A DNA stretch of 64,000 bases from Martelella lutilitoris. Its GTDB lineage: Bacteria > Pseudomonadota > Alphaproteobacteria > Rhizobiales > Rhizobiaceae. The translations under genes were made by a program, and so were the position numbers. The number at the start of each line of letters is the position of its first letter. Positions within the stretch are counted from its first letter, which is position 1. The stretch is from assembly GCF_005924265.1 (NCBI RefSeq), contig NZ_VCLB01000009.1, positions 124,001 through 188,000 of the forward strand, written 5' to 3'. Below the pieces are notes generated by a model that made no database searches, was not told the DNA's origin, and saw nothing but the letters and a program-made list of their open reading frames with translations. Shown here piece by piece: positions 34,949 to 45,131 of the stretch.

Positions 34949-37474
34949 TCACCGTCTGCCAAAGCGGAAGAGCCAGAAGCGGCCGCGCTGTCGCTTCTCT
35001 TCGGGACTGGCGGGCTTGTACTGCTCATCCTCGGGCGGAGCGCCTTCGGGCGGGTAGTCGAGCGTGTCCTGCAGGCCGGAAACCTCGTCCGCCGTGAGGT
35101 TGGGAAAGGGAAGCCTTCCCTCGCCGCGCCAGCCCGCCACAGCCTGTTCGGCGGCCTCGCCCTTTTCAGCGTCAATGCCGCGATCGCGCGCGAGATAGAG
35201 CGTGCTGGCCGGATAGGCGAAATCCGTTCCGGATTTCTCGATGAGATCCATCATCCGCAGGATCACATCTTCCTGTATGGCGAGGAACTCGGAATAGTCG
35301 ACGGTGCGGATATAGGCGAAGATTTCGTATTCGACCCGGTTTTCGGTAATTCCGAGAAGACGCACGCGGGCCGGATCCGGAAGCACTTTCGGATGGGCGA
35401 TCAACATGCGCCGGATTTCCGTCAGAAGGTAGCGCAGCTGGTCCAGGCTCGTCTCCGGCCTCAGGGCAAAGCTGCGACGCATCAACACGCTGTCGCGACG
35501 GGTGAAATTCTCGATGCTGTCGGCGATGAAATCGGAATTCGGGATGGTCAGCAACGTGCGATCCAGCGTGCGGATGACAGTCGCCCTGAGGCCGATATGC
35601 TCGATCGTCCCGATTCTACCGTCGAAGCGGCCCAGATCATTGACGTCGACGGGCCGGTCAACGAACAGGATAAAGGCCGAGATCACGTTTTCCAGCGTCG
35701 AACGCGCCGCAAAGGCGATCGCGATGCCGGAGATGCCGAGGCCGGCAATCGCCGCGCCATAGGGAATGGAGAGCGCGTCGGCAAACAGCAGGATATTGGC
35801 GCAGACCACCAGAACCTTGGCAACGCCGACCAGAAGCGACGCCAGGATCGCCCCGCGTTGGTTGATCAGACCGGCGCGATCGATGGCGTGGTGAAGCCGG
35901 TCGACCAGCCAGAATTCGATCGGGATCGCGCCCGCGATCATCATCAGCACCGCCAGCGACTTGATCGCGCCGCCGAATTCGGACGGCAGGCCGAGAATGG
36001 CGAAGCCGAGATAATTGATGACGCCGAAGGCGAGCAGACGGAAACCCCAGATCGCGAAGGCGCGGCTGCTTGCCGCCCTTCCGCTCGCCGGGCCAAGCCG
36101 TCCGGCAAGCGAGAGGACGATGCCGACGAGAAGCGCAGCGGCGACCGCGATGACGAAAATGGCGACAAGGCCCGCCCATTGCCAGGCCTCCAGCGGGCCG
36201 ACCGGCTGCAATGCCGCCGGCACCGCCCCGGCAACGATCGCGCGGATCTTGAAATAGGGCGCTTTCGAATGGGTGTCATAGGGAAGAACCCTGATGGCCT
36301 GCGGCAGGTTCTCCGTGGCAGCATAAAGCGCGCGGACCGTGCGCACCGTCTCAGGCGTGAACTGCCACTGCACGCCGTCTTCGGTCTCGGTCGGGGCGAG
36401 CACGATATCGCCGGCGGGATGGGTGAAATAAACGAAGGGCTCCAGAGACCCGGGATCATTGGGGATTTCCTGGAAGACGACCTCGCCGATCCTGGCGATC
36501 ACCTCGTTCAGATATTCGGCGACAAGCACGGATTGGCGGTCGCGCACCACCGTCGGCATTTCGGAAAGGTCGAGCGCGGCAATCGCGGTGTCCTGCATGG
36601 CAGGCCCGGCGCGCATGGCGTCGATGAAGCTCTCCATGGCCGCGCGCGGCGTGGAGCCATCAAACCGGCCACCTGCCTTGTAGCCGCCGCCCGGCAGGCC
36701 CGCCGCGATCTCGGAAAACAGGTTTTTGACGAAAGCGGCCGGCGGCGCGACCATGAACCAGTCCTCGCCGACGCGGCGGAACTGCAATGGCAGCGTCCGT
36801 CCGTCATAGCGCGTCAGCACCAGTTCGGCTTCATCGCCTTCCGGGGCCTTGGTCTCGAAAACGTCGGGATCGACGGTGAACTGGTCGAGCAGAAGCACGA
36901 GCGGCGCCAGTTCGCGAGCGTGGTTCTCGCGGCCGCCCTCCGGAAAGATCAGCATGGACAAAAGGTCGTCCTGATATTCCAGCCGTCCGCTTTCCACTGC
37001 CTCGGCGGCAATCAGGAAGGTGCGCAGCGTTTCGGACGGCGACGACTGAAAGGCGCGCAAAGCCTGGTCGTGCCCACTGCTGATCCGTGCGCCCGTCCAC
37101 CATTGCTTGTTGCCGAGCCGCCCGACAAAGCTCCGGCCATCCTCCGACAGGATGAATTCGAACGAGCCGCTGCCCTTCGGCGTCGTCCACGTCCCGACAA
37201 GCCGCCGGCCCTCGGCCTCGCCTTCCAGCCTGCCGTTATAGGCCGGGTAGCGCCCGGTCACATGCGTGCCGTCCTGCTGCATGTAGACCCGCGCGCCGCC
37301 GTCGAACCAGCGCGAATCCCAGGCGCCGGTCCATGAGGCGGGGGCGGCCATCGCCAGCGCGGTAAGCCCGATGAAAAGAAGGAACAGGATCGAGAGGACG
37401 ACGGCAAGACAGGCGCGCACAGGGACCGGCCGGTCCCCGCTCTTCTTCGCCAGTTCGTTCTCCATCAGCACCAA
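34949..37474 (-). CDS. Large MscS-family mechanosensitive channel with N-terminal extracytoplasmic domain
   Basis: An 841-residue inner-membrane channel of the MscS superfamily. One N-terminal hydrophobic segment (about 20-45) leads into a beta-rich domain that reads like a small lipocalin-type barrel (WTGAWDSRWFDGGARVYMQQ, later GTWTTPKGSGSFEFIL). A long periplasmic part then precedes several membrane segments (about 430-600). The pore helix and beta domain are recognisable in IAGLGISGIAIAFAARSTLE and LGRFDGRIGTIEHIGLRATV. The TTG at 37474 has GGGG eight bases upstream; an ATG at 37465 is the alternative. It follows the HXXEE gene by 4 bp. Confidence 0.85.
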   Translation of the reverse strand: MVLMENELAKKSGDRPVPVRACLAVVLSILFLLFIGLTALAMAAPASWTGAWDSRWFDGGARVYMQQDGTHVTGRYPAYNGRLEGEAEGRRLVGTWTTPKGSGSFEFILSEDGRSFVGRLGNKQWWTGARISSGHDQALRAFQSSPSETLRTFLIAAEAVESGRLEYQDDLLSMLIFPEGGRENHARELAPLVLLLDQFTVDPDVFETKAPEGDEAELVLTRYDGRTLPLQFRRVGEDWFMVAPPAAFVKNLFSEIAAGLPGGGYKAGGRFDGSTPRAAMESFIDAMRAGPAMQDTAIAALDLSEMPTVVRDRQSVLVAEYLNEVIARIGEVVFQEIPNDPGSLEPFVYFTHPAGDIVLAPTETEDGVQWQFTPETVRTVRALYAATENLPQAIRVLPYDTHSKAPYFKIRAIVAGAVPAALQPVGPLEAWQWAGLVAIFVIAVAAALLVGIVLSLAGRLGPASGRAASSRAFAIWGFRLLAFGVINYLGFAILGLPSEFGGAIKSLAVLMMIAGAIPIEFWLVDRLHHAIDRAGLINQRGAILASLLVGVAKVLVVCANILLFADALSIPYGAAIAGLGISGIAIAFAARSTLENVISAFILFVDRPVDVNDLGRFDGRIGTIEHIGLRATVIRTLDRTLLTIPNSDFIADSIENFTRRDSVLMRRSFALRPETSLDQLRYLLTEIRRMLIAHPKVLPDPARVRLLGITENRVEYEIFAYIRTVDYSEFLAIQEDVILRMMDLIEKSGTDFAYPASTLYLARDRGIDAEKGEAAEQAVAGWRGEGRLPFPNLTADEVSGLQDTLDYPPEGAPPEDEQYKPASPEEKRQRGRFWLFRFGRR

Positions 37475-37478
37475 GATT

Positions 37479-38267
37479 TCAGCCCCCCAACGGTTTCATG
37501 AGCGCTCCGGGCGGACCGTTGCGCAGAACAAGGCAGGGCACGGCCGACCAGATCACAAGAAGGGCAAAATAGCCCATTTCCGGTATGACATGGAAATAGC
37601 CTGCCGCAAGCAGGCCGGCAAACATGATGATATGGGCAATCACGCCCCAGCCGATGCTGGCAACAACTTCCCCTCGGCTGGCAATGCCCGCCTTCAAGAA
37701 ACGGTGATAGATGGCGAGGGAAAGCGGAAAGAACAGGACGATTGCCGTCAACAGGCCCGGATTGTAGCCGCCCCGGATGATCGCCATGCCGACATGGCTG
37801 ACGGCGTTCACCAGAACGATCGACACCATGCACAGCGCCGGAAACAGGTGATGGCGCGCTCTGAGGATCGCCAGCGCCGCCACAAGCCAGACCAAAGAGG
37901 TGTTGATGACGAACACCCCGGCATCGGTGAGCGGCGGCGACGTGCCGGCAGGCGCCCGCATCAGGTCGAGCAGCACCATGTTGACATAGGGCTTGAAGGC
38001 GTAGACCTGGCCGTACAGATCGACCCAGTGTTCCTCGAACTGGTGGATGATATAGGCGATCCACAGGATCAGCGCATAGAGACCGACGTCGTTGTCTGCG
38101 AGCCGCAGAGGCCTGTCGGAAAAGGCGAAGGCCAAGAAGAGCAGGAACGGCGCCATGAAAGTGCCGAGCTTCATCCAGCCAGTGAGCAGAAATTCATGCT
38201 GGCCGAGCGGCAGCCACAGCATGGCAAAGGCCAGAACCAGAAAGATGAACGCCCGATTTTCCGACAT
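37479..38267 (-). CDS. HXXEE-domain integral membrane protein
   Basis: A 262-residue protein with about seven hydrophobic segments. The motif HQFEEHWVDLYG (near residue 75) fits the H-x-x-E-E pattern that defines this domain of unknown function; a second His-containing segment is NAVSHVGMAIIRGGYNPG. The conserved His and Glu inside or next to membrane helices suggest metal binding or a membrane enzyme, but no reaction is known. It lies directly before the MscS-type gene and is probably co-transcribed with it. Confidence 0.78.
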   Translation of the reverse strand: MSENRAFIFLVLAFAMLWLPLGQHEFLLTGWMKLGTFMAPFLLFLAFAFSDRPLRLADNDVGLYALILWIAYIIHQFEEHWVDLYGQVYAFKPYVNMVLLDLMRAPAGTSPPLTDAGVFVINTSLVWLVAALAILRARHHLFPALCMVSIVLVNAVSHVGMAIIRGGYNPGLLTAIVLFFPLSLAIYHRFLKAGIASRGEVVASIGWGVIAHIIMFAGLLAAGYFHVIPEMGYFALLVIWSAVPCLVLRNGPPGALMKPLGG

Positions 38268-38351
38268 GCAATGCCTCCGCCGCGATTCCCCGCGCCTCCC
38301 GAGGTTAGCGATGCCTGAAATTAAGGCAAGTTGCGCCGCGGCGGAGACCGA

Positions 38352-41300
38352 TCAGAACCGGTATCCGAACCTGATCGAGCCGGTATGCGACTGGTAGTCG
38401 TCGGCAAAGGCCCCGTCATACTGGAATTTCAGCTCCATGCCCTGCCGCTTGGCAAGGTCCAGCCCGAGCGTGACATGCCCGACCGTATCCGCAATCGGCG
38501 TGAAGGTGGAGAAACTGTCCATCGACGACAACCCGGCAAAGCGCGACGTCGTTTCCCAGCTATCGGCCGTCAGGAACGAGACCCCGAGATCGCCGTAAAG
38601 CCGCGCCGGCCAGTCCTCCATGAACGGGATCCGCGCACCGAACTCGATCCCCGGGGTAACGCCGAAGGCCGTATCCGAATTGCCGTCGACCATCAGGTTC
38701 ATCGCCCCCGCGCCGCTCTCCGTATAGCTGAACTGGTGCATGTTGATGACGTCGAAATCGACCTTGGGACGCATGTAATATTCATCGCCGAAGGCAAATT
38801 CGTAAGAAGCGCGGGCGCGGGCGAAGAGCATTGCCGAATCCGGCTCGCCGCGGGCGGTGGCCGAAAGCGTGTCGAGATTGATGTAGCGCTTGGAATCGCC
38901 CCAGTTATAGCCGGCGCCGCCGACAAAGCCGAAGAGCCAGGGGCCGGCCTCCTTCTTCAGCGCCACCGCGCCGGTGAAGGATTGCTGTTCCATCTTTTCA
39001 GAACCGCTCTTGTTGCGGAACCAGCTGTTCTCGTAGGTCAGGCCAGAGCCGAGGAACCAGCCATCGGCCAGCGCCGCCTGCCCGCCGAACTGCAAGCCGC
39101 CGACCGATTGGGTATAGCCTGAGGAATCGCCGTGCTGGCCTTGCGTGGTCTCGCCGCCGAGCGCGCGGCTCCACACGCACGAGCCCTCGTCCATCATCAC
39201 GCCCGTCGTCGCAAAGGCCGGGCAAGAGAGCACGCTGTTGGCAGCCGCGATCGCGGCGGAGGGTGAATCGGCCAACGGCGCCGCCGCCGTCTGCGAGGCC
39301 AGTTCCAGCAGCATGTCGTCGAATGTGTCGGGATCGGCCTGGTGGAACGCGCCGAAGGCCGCGCCGAGCGAGATTTCGTCCTCGGCGAATTTCACCTCCG
39401 TGGCGCTGCCATCGGCGATCCTGTCCCAGGCCTGCTGCATCGCCCGCGAGACGCCGCCTGCATTTCTGCCGAGCGAAACGCCGTTATCGGCGAAATGCGC
39501 ATCGGCAACGGAAAACCCCTGCCAGCCCTCGGCCGATTTCGTCACATCGGTAAAATCGAAGACCAGGGAGGAGAGCGCCGAAAGCTCGGCCATATCCATA
39601 CCCTCGGCCTTCAGGAACTCGGCGCGCGTGTTTGGCAGGAGCGCGTTGGCATTGACGTCAACGCCCCAGGTGCCGGCGAAGTCGCCTTCGATCAGAAGCG
39701 TGTCGGCCGTGCCGTTTTCCATGTCGACGTCAAGCCCGGTCAGAAGACCGCCCTTGCTCGAATTCTCGGTGCGCCAGTCGACCCGTTTGCTGCGGTCGAA
39801 ATAGCTGAAGGGCGAGAATGTTGTCGAAAGACCGAGATCGGCAACGTCATAGGCGCTGCCCGCATCCTTGGTGCCGACGCCGAGAAGGTCTCCGGTCACG
39901 CGCGTCCGGACCGTGCTCCAAGTCCCGCCCGGATTGATGCTGCCGGCGTTGAGAATGCTGCCGGCATCGGCGATATGGCCGGTCACGAGCGTACCCGTGC
40001 CCTGATTGATGAAGAGGCTGGTACCGGCACGCGCCGCCGTCCGCACCGCGCCATCGGCGGCCGAGGAAGCGGTTGCGAACGTGTGGTGGACAATATTCCC
40101 GGTCACCGTGCCGTGATTGTCATGCGTGATAGCGGTTCGGCTCGCGGCGGAGGAATAGATTGCGCCGCCGCTGTATTCACCATTGTCGGCCGCCGCAGTC
40201 GAGCCGGAGAGGACACCGCCGCTGCCGATCGTCAACGACATCGCCGGACCGGTCGCCTGCGCCCATCCCCCCCAGGCTGTCGGATCGGAAACCTTGACGC
40301 TGCCGTTGATCGTGACCTCGAGATTGCCGTTCTGCGTATTGCCGGAAATGTTCGAGCCCTGCTGATTGTTGAAATTGGCGAGCGTGCCGGCATAGGTCTT
40401 GCCGTTCTGCAGGAAGATGCCGCCGGAGCCGCCGATCGCCTGCGCGACAACGCCATGGGCATATTCCCCGCTGGTGCTGACGCTGCCATCGACAGTCACC
40501 GAGACATAGCCCGTTTGATCGGCGATCCCTGAGCTGTTGTCGTAGTAATACTGGCTGTTGGTAAAAGTGCCGCCGTAGGCGCGGTAGAAAGCATTCAGCT
40601 TTTGTGCGAGATCGGCCGAAACGCCGCCGCCGCCGGAAACGGTTTGCGCAAGAATGCCGAAGGCGCCATCGCCCGAGGTGACGATCGAGGCGTTTTCCTC
40701 GACGTCGATATCCACGTTGTGGGCGCTGGACGACGCCTGCTTCTGGACGAAGCCGGACTGGTCGAAATTGCTGGCCGCGGCCGTCAGGAAACCGCCGCCG
40801 CCGCTGATCGACTGCCCAGCAATGCCGATGGAGCGTTTGCCCGAAGTCGTGATCGAGCCATAGTGATTGATAGTGACGTCTTCTCCATGCGTATCGCCAC
40901 TGTCGCTGCCGCCGCCGAAGGTGGAACTGATGACGCCGGAAATGCTCTCGTCATTGACGGCGTTGTAGGTGCCGAGCGCGACGCCGGCAAAACCGCCGCC
41001 GCCGCCGATCGACTGGCCGAGGATGCCGTTGGCATTGTCGCCGGAGGTGGTGATCTTTGTGCCCGCGATCGTATCAACCAAAACATTGCCGGCGTTTCTC
41101 GTCCCGTCGGACTGGCCCTGCGCCCCGAACTTGATCGAGACCTTGTCCATGGCATAGCCGGTCTGGATCGCATGCCCGCCGCCGCCGCCGAGCGACTGGG
41201 CAATCACGCCGTTGGCGGCAAAGCCCTGGGTGTAGATATTCGCGGCATAGACCGTAACCTGACCACCGTCGCCTGCCGCGCCGTTCGTCGCTCCGAAGGA

Positions 41301-44300
41301 GATCGTCGAAAGATCAAGGTCGGCTTCCGGTCCGGAAACCGTGACGCTGTTGGCGCTGGACGACGTCGAAACCGCGCCGCCGCCGCCGCCGATCGACTGC
41401 GCCAGAATGCCATGGGAGAACGAGCCATAGGTCGTCGTTGTGCCCTTCGTCTGCGACGTACCCTTCTTGTCGACACCGACATAGACATTGCCGCCGTAGC
41501 CGCCATCGCCGCCGGAGGCGCCGGTATTCGCCGAAAGCGTCACGCCGACATCGAAGGAGGGATGCGCCTTGACCCATTCCGAGAACTTGACCTTGGTCTC
41601 CTTCTCGAACTCGAAGGCGTGGCCGATGGAGCTTGTGCCGGAACCGCCCTGCCCGCCGCCGCCGCCGATCGACTGGGCAACCAGGCCGGGAGAAGAATCG
41701 CCCTTGGTCAGGACCGTGCCGTTGTTCCAGGCATAAACGGTCCCGCCATCGCCGCCCTCGCCGCCGGTCGCGCCGATGCCGACTTCAAGCTTGTTGTCGG
41801 CGTCGACATCCCCGGTTCCGCCGCCGCCCTTGCCGCCGCCGCCGCCAATCGACTGGACGAACAAGCCGGCCGAATTTGCGCCATAGGTCCTGACCGCCCC
41901 GCCCGCTGCCACGCCACCATAGGCCGATCCGCCGTCGCTGCCGCTGCCGGCATTGCCACCGATGGAGAGCGAAAGATTGAAGGTGGAACTGCCGAAATAA
42001 TCGATGCCGTCGGTCTCGCCGGTTCCGCCCTGGCCGCCGCCGCCGCCGATCGATTGCACCAGCATGCCGTCGGCAAAATCGCCGCTGGTGGTGATGGTCC
42101 CGTAATTATGGGCGAAGGCCTTGCCGCCGGATCCCGCTGCGCCGCCATTGCCGCCGAGCGAAAAGGTCAGCGATGCGGTAACGGATTCGCCCTCGAGTTT
42201 CTTCTGAAGTTCGGCCTCTCCGTCCGTCAGCTTGGCGAAAGCGCTCTGCAGCGTCGCGGTTCCCGCCGCTGCCGTCGAATCGCCGCCCTGTCCGCCGCCG
42301 CCGCCGATCGACTGAACATGCAGGCCGAGCGAACCGTCGCCGGCAGTCGTGACGGCGCTCTTGTCCTTCAGGACCGCCGTCGCGGAACCGCCATCGCCCG
42401 CGACGCCGCCGTCGCCGCCATGCGAGACGGACACGGAAAGCGCGAAACTGTCGCCCTTCTCGTCAAAGGGCAGGCCGAAGGCGAGCGCATTGGCGCTGGA
42501 CGCGCCGCCCGAGCCGCCGCCGCCGCCGATCGACTGGACCACAATACCGGTCGCATCATAGCCGGCTGTCGAGACCGCGCCGTAATGATTGATTTCGGCG
42601 GTTCCCCCGTCGCCGCCGCCGGAACCGTAGCCGCCGGTGGCGATCGCGATGTCGAAGGTCTTCCCAAGCGAGACGGATTTCGCCGCGCCGCCCGAGCCGC
42701 CGCCGCCGCCGATCGACTGGGCAAGTATGCCGAGGCCGTTGACGCCGCTGGTCTTGACCGTCGAGCCGGCTTGCGTCGAGAGGTTGACCGTACCGCCATA
42801 GCCGCCATAGCCGCCATTGCCGCCGATCGCATCGGAGAAGCCGACCCCCCAGGCCGTCGCCTTGCCGCCGGCGCCCCCGCCCCCGCCGATCGACTGCGCG
42901 ACAATGCCGGCGGCATAATCGCCGGAGACCGTGATGTCGGCGCCGGAGGTGATCGTAACCTCGTTGCCATCGCCGCCATTGCCGCCATCGCCGCCAACGG
43001 CAACAAAAAGCCCGCTCTTGTTGCGGCCCGTACCGCCGCCGCCGCCGATCGACTGGGCGACGATGCCGTGCGCATCCGCGCCATAGGTTGTCAGCGCGCC
43101 GTAATTCTGGACCGAAACCGTTCCGCCGTCAGAACCATCGCCGCCGGATTTGCCGCTCCCGCCGATGCCGCCGATCGCGCCCGAGCCGGTATTGTCGCCG
43201 CCGCCGCCGCCAACCGATTGCGCCAGAATGGCGATGCCGCCGCCGAGCGGAACATCGCCCGAACTCTGCGTGCCGGTCTTGCCCGCCGCATATCCGCCAT
43301 GGGTGGTGACCGCCGCCTTGTTGGTCACCGTGACGCCTGCCGCATAGGCGCCGCTCGACGCGCCGCCGACCCGTTGCGAAGCGGAATTGGTGACCGCCGA
43401 ATAATAGCTGTAGGACTGCGTGGCGATCTTGCCGCTCGAGGTCAGAAGCCCGCCGCCGCCGCCGATCGACATTGCGACGATGCCGTGGGAATCGACGCCG
43501 TAGACCTCGATCTCGCCATCATTCTTGACAGTGACTTCTCCGCTCGTATTGGAGGCGATATTGGCATCGCCCCACTGGAAACCGCCATTGCCATCCCAGA
43601 CATAGACGCCGCCGCCCGCCCCGGACGAGATCGCCGCAATCCCGTGGGAGTGATCGCCCTGGGTCGTGATTTCAAAGTCGCTCTTGACGTAAACGCTTCC
43701 GCCAGTGCCGCCCTTGCCGTTCTGCGTCGAAGATGCCGTCGAGGCGACCTGGCCCAAACCGCCGAGCGAGGTGGCCTGAATGCCGCTCGCATGCGAACCC
43801 GCCGTGGCAATCGAACCGCCGCCGGTGAGCTCGACATAGACAGCGCCCGCCGCACCGCCTTTCTTCGAGGCGTCGTAATAGTTCAGGCTGGAGCCGCCAT
43901 AGCTGGCCGCAACGATGCCGCCCGAATCATCGCCGGACGTCTTGATCGTGGTGCCGGATGCGCCGTAGACCGTCACGGAGGCCTTGCCGCCATTGCCGCC
44001 GTCATAGCCGGAGCCCGAGCCGTTGGTGTTGACGGGCCCCTGCCCGCCATAGCTGATGGCCGAGACCGCAGCCCCGCTGTTGCGGTCGGTAAAGGTCCAG
44101 TGCTTGCCGATACTTCCGGCGGCAACCGTCGAGACCGTTCCGGAAAAGGCGCTGTCGCTGGAGCCGAGCGTCACGGTTGCGTTTCCGGCGTCGCCGCCTG
44201 TCCCGCCTTCCATTTGGTTCCATGAGATATTGTTCGGGCTGTTGCCGCCGTAGGAGGCCGCAAGAATGCCGCCGCCCGCATTGGTCGAGGCGATCGTGTT

Positions 44301-45131
44301 GACGTCGCCGGATACGGTGATGGCAGCGGTATTTCCCGCGCCGCCCGTCAGCGCCCAGGTCGCGCCGCCGCGACTGATGGCGACAATCCCGAACCCTTGC
44401 GCCGAGATATCGGCGGTGGTCCCCACCGTGACCGTGCCGGCATTGCCGCCATAGGTCGCATAGGCCGTGCCGCCGCCGCTGACGGCATAAATGCCGTGGC
44501 GGGCCGCGTTTTGAATGGTCGCATTGTTGTAGACGGCGACATTGCCGCCCGCCCCGCCGGAATATTTGTCGGCGTCCTTGACCTCGCCGCGGAAGGCGTT
44601 GCTGCCCGCGGAAACGACGCCAATCCCATCCGAGTGCCTCTTGGTATAGAAATGCGTTCCACCCGGCGCATTGAAGGAGATCATCGAGGAGACGAGGGCC
44701 TCCGCAGAAACATCGATCGTCGCGCTGTTGGTGATCGTGATGTTCAGGCCCTGCTGCGGATTGACCGGCGGCATGTCGTAATAGCCGTAATAGACATTGC
44801 TCGACTGGTACCAGGTCATGGCGCCGCCATAGGCATATTGCGGCGCAGTCACGGTCGAGGAGGAAGAGATCGTGCAGGAGAAGGTCGTGGCGCTGATCGA
44901 ATCGGAATCGTTGATATAGTTACCGGTCGAACTCGGATTGCAGACCGCCTGCGCATAAACGCGCGTGTAGCCGCGCGAGTAGAATGGCACGGGAACGCCG
45001 GCCAGCGTGCCGGCAAGCGCGGTCGAGTGAAACAGCAGCGACGAGGCGATCCAGCGTTTTCGCGCGCTCTTGCGTTCTGTTTTGTCGAACTGATGAGCAC
45101 CGGCGCGTCCGCGTTGGTCTGGTTTCATCAT
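38352..45131 (-). CDS. Giant autotransporter (type Va) with glycine-run repeats
   Basis: About 2259 residues. The N-terminus carries an extended signal peptide: a basic stretch (KTERKSARKRW), then a hydrophobic core (IASSLLFHSTALAGTLAG), with likely cleavage after VYAQA. The passenger has a Cys pair near its start and then over twenty beta-helix-like repeats. About sixteen contain the phrase (A/V/G)QSIGGGGG, usually preceded by a GD-x-(S/A)-x-GI turn. The last ~280 residues form the autotransporter beta-barrel, starting around CVWSRALGG and ending GSIRFGYRF with the terminal Phe used by BamA. The ATG at 45131 has GGGGAG seven bases upstream. Related giants act in adhesion or biofilm; the role here is inferred. 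Confidence 0.88.
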   Translation of the reverse strand: MMKPDQRGRAGAHQFDKTERKSARKRWIASSLLFHSTALAGTLAGVPVPFYSRGYTRVYAQAVCNPSSTGNYINDSDSISATTFSCTISSSSTVTAPQYAYGGAMTWYQSSNVYYGYYDMPPVNPQQGLNITITNSATIDVSAEALVSSMISFNAPGGTHFYTKRHSDGIGVVSAGSNAFRGEVKDADKYSGGAGGNVAVYNNATIQNAARHGIYAVSGGGTAYATYGGNAGTVTVGTTADISAQGFGIVAISRGGATWALTGGAGNTAAITVSGDVNTIASTNAGGGILAASYGGNSPNNISWNQMEGGTGGDAGNATVTLGSSDSAFSGTVSTVAAGSIGKHWTFTDRNSGAAVSAISYGGQGPVNTNGSGSGYDGGNGGKASVTVYGASGTTIKTSGDDSGGIVAASYGGSSLNYYDASKKGGAAGAVYVELTGGGSIATAGSHASGIQATSLGGLGQVASTASSTQNGKGGTGGSVYVKSDFEITTQGDHSHGIAAISSGAGGGVYVWDGNGGFQWGDANIASNTSGEVTVKNDGEIEVYGVDSHGIVAMSIGGGGGLLTSSGKIATQSYSYYSAVTNSASQRVGGASSGAYAAGVTVTNKAAVTTHGGYAAGKTGTQSSGDVPLGGGIAILAQSVGGGGGDNTGSGAIGGIGGSGKSGGDGSDGGTVSVQNYGALTTYGADAHGIVAQSIGGGGGTGRNKSGLFVAVGGDGGNGGDGNEVTITSGADITVSGDYAAGIVAQSIGGGGGAGGKATAWGVGFSDAIGGNGGYGGYGGTVNLSTQAGSTVKTSGVNGLGILAQSIGGGGGSGGAAKSVSLGKTFDIAIATGGYGSGGGDGGTAEINHYGAVSTAGYDATGIVVQSIGGGGGSGGASSANALAFGLPFDEKGDSFALSVSVSHGGDGGVAGDGGSATAVLKDKSAVTTAGDGSLGLHVQSIGGGGGQGGDSTAAAGTATLQSAFAKLTDGEAELQKKLEGESVTASLTFSLGGNGGAAGSGGKAFAHNYGTITTSGDFADGMLVQSIGGGGGQGGTGETDGIDYFGSSTFNLSLSIGGNAGSGSDGGSAYGGVAAGGAVRTYGANSAGLFVQSIGGGGGKGGGGTGDVDADNKLEVGIGATGGEGGDGGTVYAWNNGTVLTKGDSSPGLVAQSIGGGGGQGGSGTSSIGHAFEFEKETKVKFSEWVKAHPSFDVGVTLSANTGASGGDGGYGGNVYVGVDKKGTSQTKGTTTTYGSFSHGILAQSIGGGGGAVSTSSSANSVTVSGPEADLDLSTISFGATNGAAGDGGQVTVYAANIYTQGFAANGVIAQSLGGGGGHAIQTGYAMDKVSIKFGAQGQSDGTRNAGNVLVDTIAGTKITTSGDNANGILGQSIGGGGGFAGVALGTYNAVNDESISGVISSTFGGGSDSGDTHGEDVTINHYGSITTSGKRSIGIAGQSISGGGGFLTAAASNFDQSGFVQKQASSSAHNVDIDVEENASIVTSGDGAFGILAQTVSGGGGVSADLAQKLNAFYRAYGGTFTNSQYYYDNSSGIADQTGYVSVTVDGSVSTSGEYAHGVVAQAIGGSGGIFLQNGKTYAGTLANFNNQQGSNISGNTQNGNLEVTINGSVKVSDPTAWGGWAQATGPAMSLTIGSGGVLSGSTAAADNGEYSGGAIYSSAASRTAITHDNHGTVTGNIVHHTFATASSAADGAVRTAARAGTSLFINQGTGTLVTGHIADAGSILNAGSINPGGTWSTVRTRVTGDLLGVGTKDAGSAYDVADLGLSTTFSPFSYFDRSKRVDWRTENSSKGGLLTGLDVDMENGTADTLLIEGDFAGTWGVDVNANALLPNTRAEFLKAEGMDMAELSALSSLVFDFTDVTKSAEGWQGFSVADAHFADNGVSLGRNAGGVSRAMQQAWDRIADGSATEVKFAEDEISLGAAFGAFHQADPDTFDDMLLELASQTAAAPLADSPSAAIAAANSVLSCPAFATTGVMMDEGSCVWSRALGGETTQGQHGDSSGYTQSVGGLQFGGQAALADGWFLGSGLTYENSWFRNKSGSEKMEQQSFTGAVALKKEAGPWLFGFVGGAGYNWGDSKRYINLDTLSATARGEPDSAMLFARARASYEFAFGDEYYMRPKVDFDVINMHQFSYTESGAGAMNLMVDGNSDTAFGVTPGIEFGARIPFMEDWPARLYGDLGVSFLTADSWETTSRFAGLSSMDSFSTFTPIADTVGHVTLGLDLAKRQGMELKFQYDGAFADDYQSHTGSIRFGYRF
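40425..43475. repeat. Repeated SIGGGGG-coding tract in the autotransporter gene
   Basis: A short DNA phrase (on the + strand CCGCCGCCGCCGATCGACTG and variants) recurs about sixteen times at intervals of roughly 120-300 bp. It encodes QSIGGGGG on the minus strand. The intervals are not constant and the intervening sequence is diverged, so this is a coding repeat and not a CRISPR. Long identical GC runs make it a likely site of recombination and of assembly error. Confidence 0.8.

Noticed and set aside
35393-37336. A 647-codon frame opposite the MscS-type channel gene
   Set aside because: Very Arg/Asp/Gln-rich composition and no motif; shadow of the real channel gene.
40425-43475. Regularly recurring short repeats suggesting a CRISPR array
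   Set aside because: Intervals vary, repeats are in frame with a single long protein and encode a glycine motif; no cas genes.
40602-44225. A 1207-codon open frame on the + strand opposite the autotransporter
   Set aside because: Its repeated AAADRLG-type phrases are simply the reverse complement of the SIGGGGG coding repeats; no ribosome site or domain.
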